5,951 bases of DNA from the NCBI GenBank assembly GCA_004356685.1, contig SMWS01000044.1:1-5951 (forward strand). Direction: 5' to 3'. The notes under the pieces were generated by a model, which did not search any database, had not been told where the DNA came from, and saw only the letters and a list, made by a program, of their open reading frames with translations. Position numbers and translations under genes: made by a program. Positions 5,871 to 5,951 of the stretch are shown piece after piece. Position 1 is the first letter of the stretch, and each line of letters starts with the position of its first letter. The DNA comes from Deltaproteobacteria bacterium (GTDB lineage: Bacteria; Desulfobacterota_D; UBA1144; Nemesobacterales; N074bin48).

Positions 5871-5951
5871 ATGTCCACAATACAAATTAACGAAAATGAG
5901 ATTTATTACATCTCAAGCAATAAAATAGATAGCAGTAAACCGACTTTGTTT
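5871..5951 (+). CDS. Start of an unidentified gene, cut by the window end
   Basis: An open frame begins at ATG 5871 (MSTIQINENEIYYISSNK...) and stays open for 27 codons to the last base. The AAAGATTAG stretch before it offers only a weak ribosome binding site. The pattern of a short beta-rich start with IYY, followed by a polar turn and KPTLF, is like the opening of alpha/beta-hydrolases, where a FIHG-type oxyanion loop would come next, but that part is outside the window, so this is only a guess. Its position after the attC at 5699-5774 makes it the likely gene of the next cassette. Confidence 0.5.
   Translation, partial: MSTIQINENEIYYISSNKIDSSKPTLF

Noticed and set aside
1..5951. CRISPR array, tRNA or rRNA genes, insertion sequence
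   Set aside because: No regularly spaced direct repeats, no cloverleaf or rRNA-like stretches, and no transposase frame with terminal inverted repeats were seen on either strand.

Overview
The window looks like part of a Gram-negative bacterial chromosome carrying an integron-style gene cassette array. The genus cannot be told from the sequence. Every supported gene lies on the + strand. Two good attC-like recombination sites (2368-2424 and 5699-5774) and two weaker candidates (4554-4609 and 5285-5355) lie between or after genes, in the orientation expected of cassettes (gene, then R''...R', then next gene). The idea of an array is my inference from these sites, the co-orientation, and the type of cargo (toxin-antitoxin pair, small secreted or membrane proteins, orphan metabolic gene). 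No integrase gene or attI site is in view.

Layout. Bases 2-2308 hold the C-terminal three quarters of HsdR, the motor and restriction subunit of a type I restriction-modification system. Its N-terminal nuclease domain lies before the window. About 60 bp after its stop is a compact attC (2368-2424). Next come a near-consensus sigma70 promoter (2491-2519) and a complete NAD(P)-dependent aldehyde dehydrogenase (2562-4034). A small RelE-type toxin-antitoxin operon follows (4075-4540). An AT-rich attC-like palindrome (4554-4609) separates it from two small genes: a Trp/Cys-rich 71-residue protein (4632-4847) and a secreted Cys-rich protein with an excellent ribosome binding site (4884-5270). A degenerate attC-like stretch (5285-5355) precedes a 98-residue three-helix membrane protein (5377-5673). 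A GC-rich attC-like site (5699-5774) ends that unit, and a new reading frame starts at 5871 and runs off the window.

Base composition changes along the window. hsdR is balanced in GC, the aldehyde dehydrogenase is more AT-rich, and everything after about 4035 is strongly AT-rich except the GC-rich core of the last attC. This fits a mosaic of separately acquired pieces. The genes show no common pathway. The shared theme is accessory cargo: DNA defence (hsdR), stabilisation or stress response (toxin-antitoxin), a stand-alone oxidoreductase, and envelope proteins of unknown role. No single gene defines a clearly new system. The most interesting points are the possible carriage of a type I restriction gene and an aldehyde dehydrogenase in a cassette array, and the two small Cys-rich proteins.
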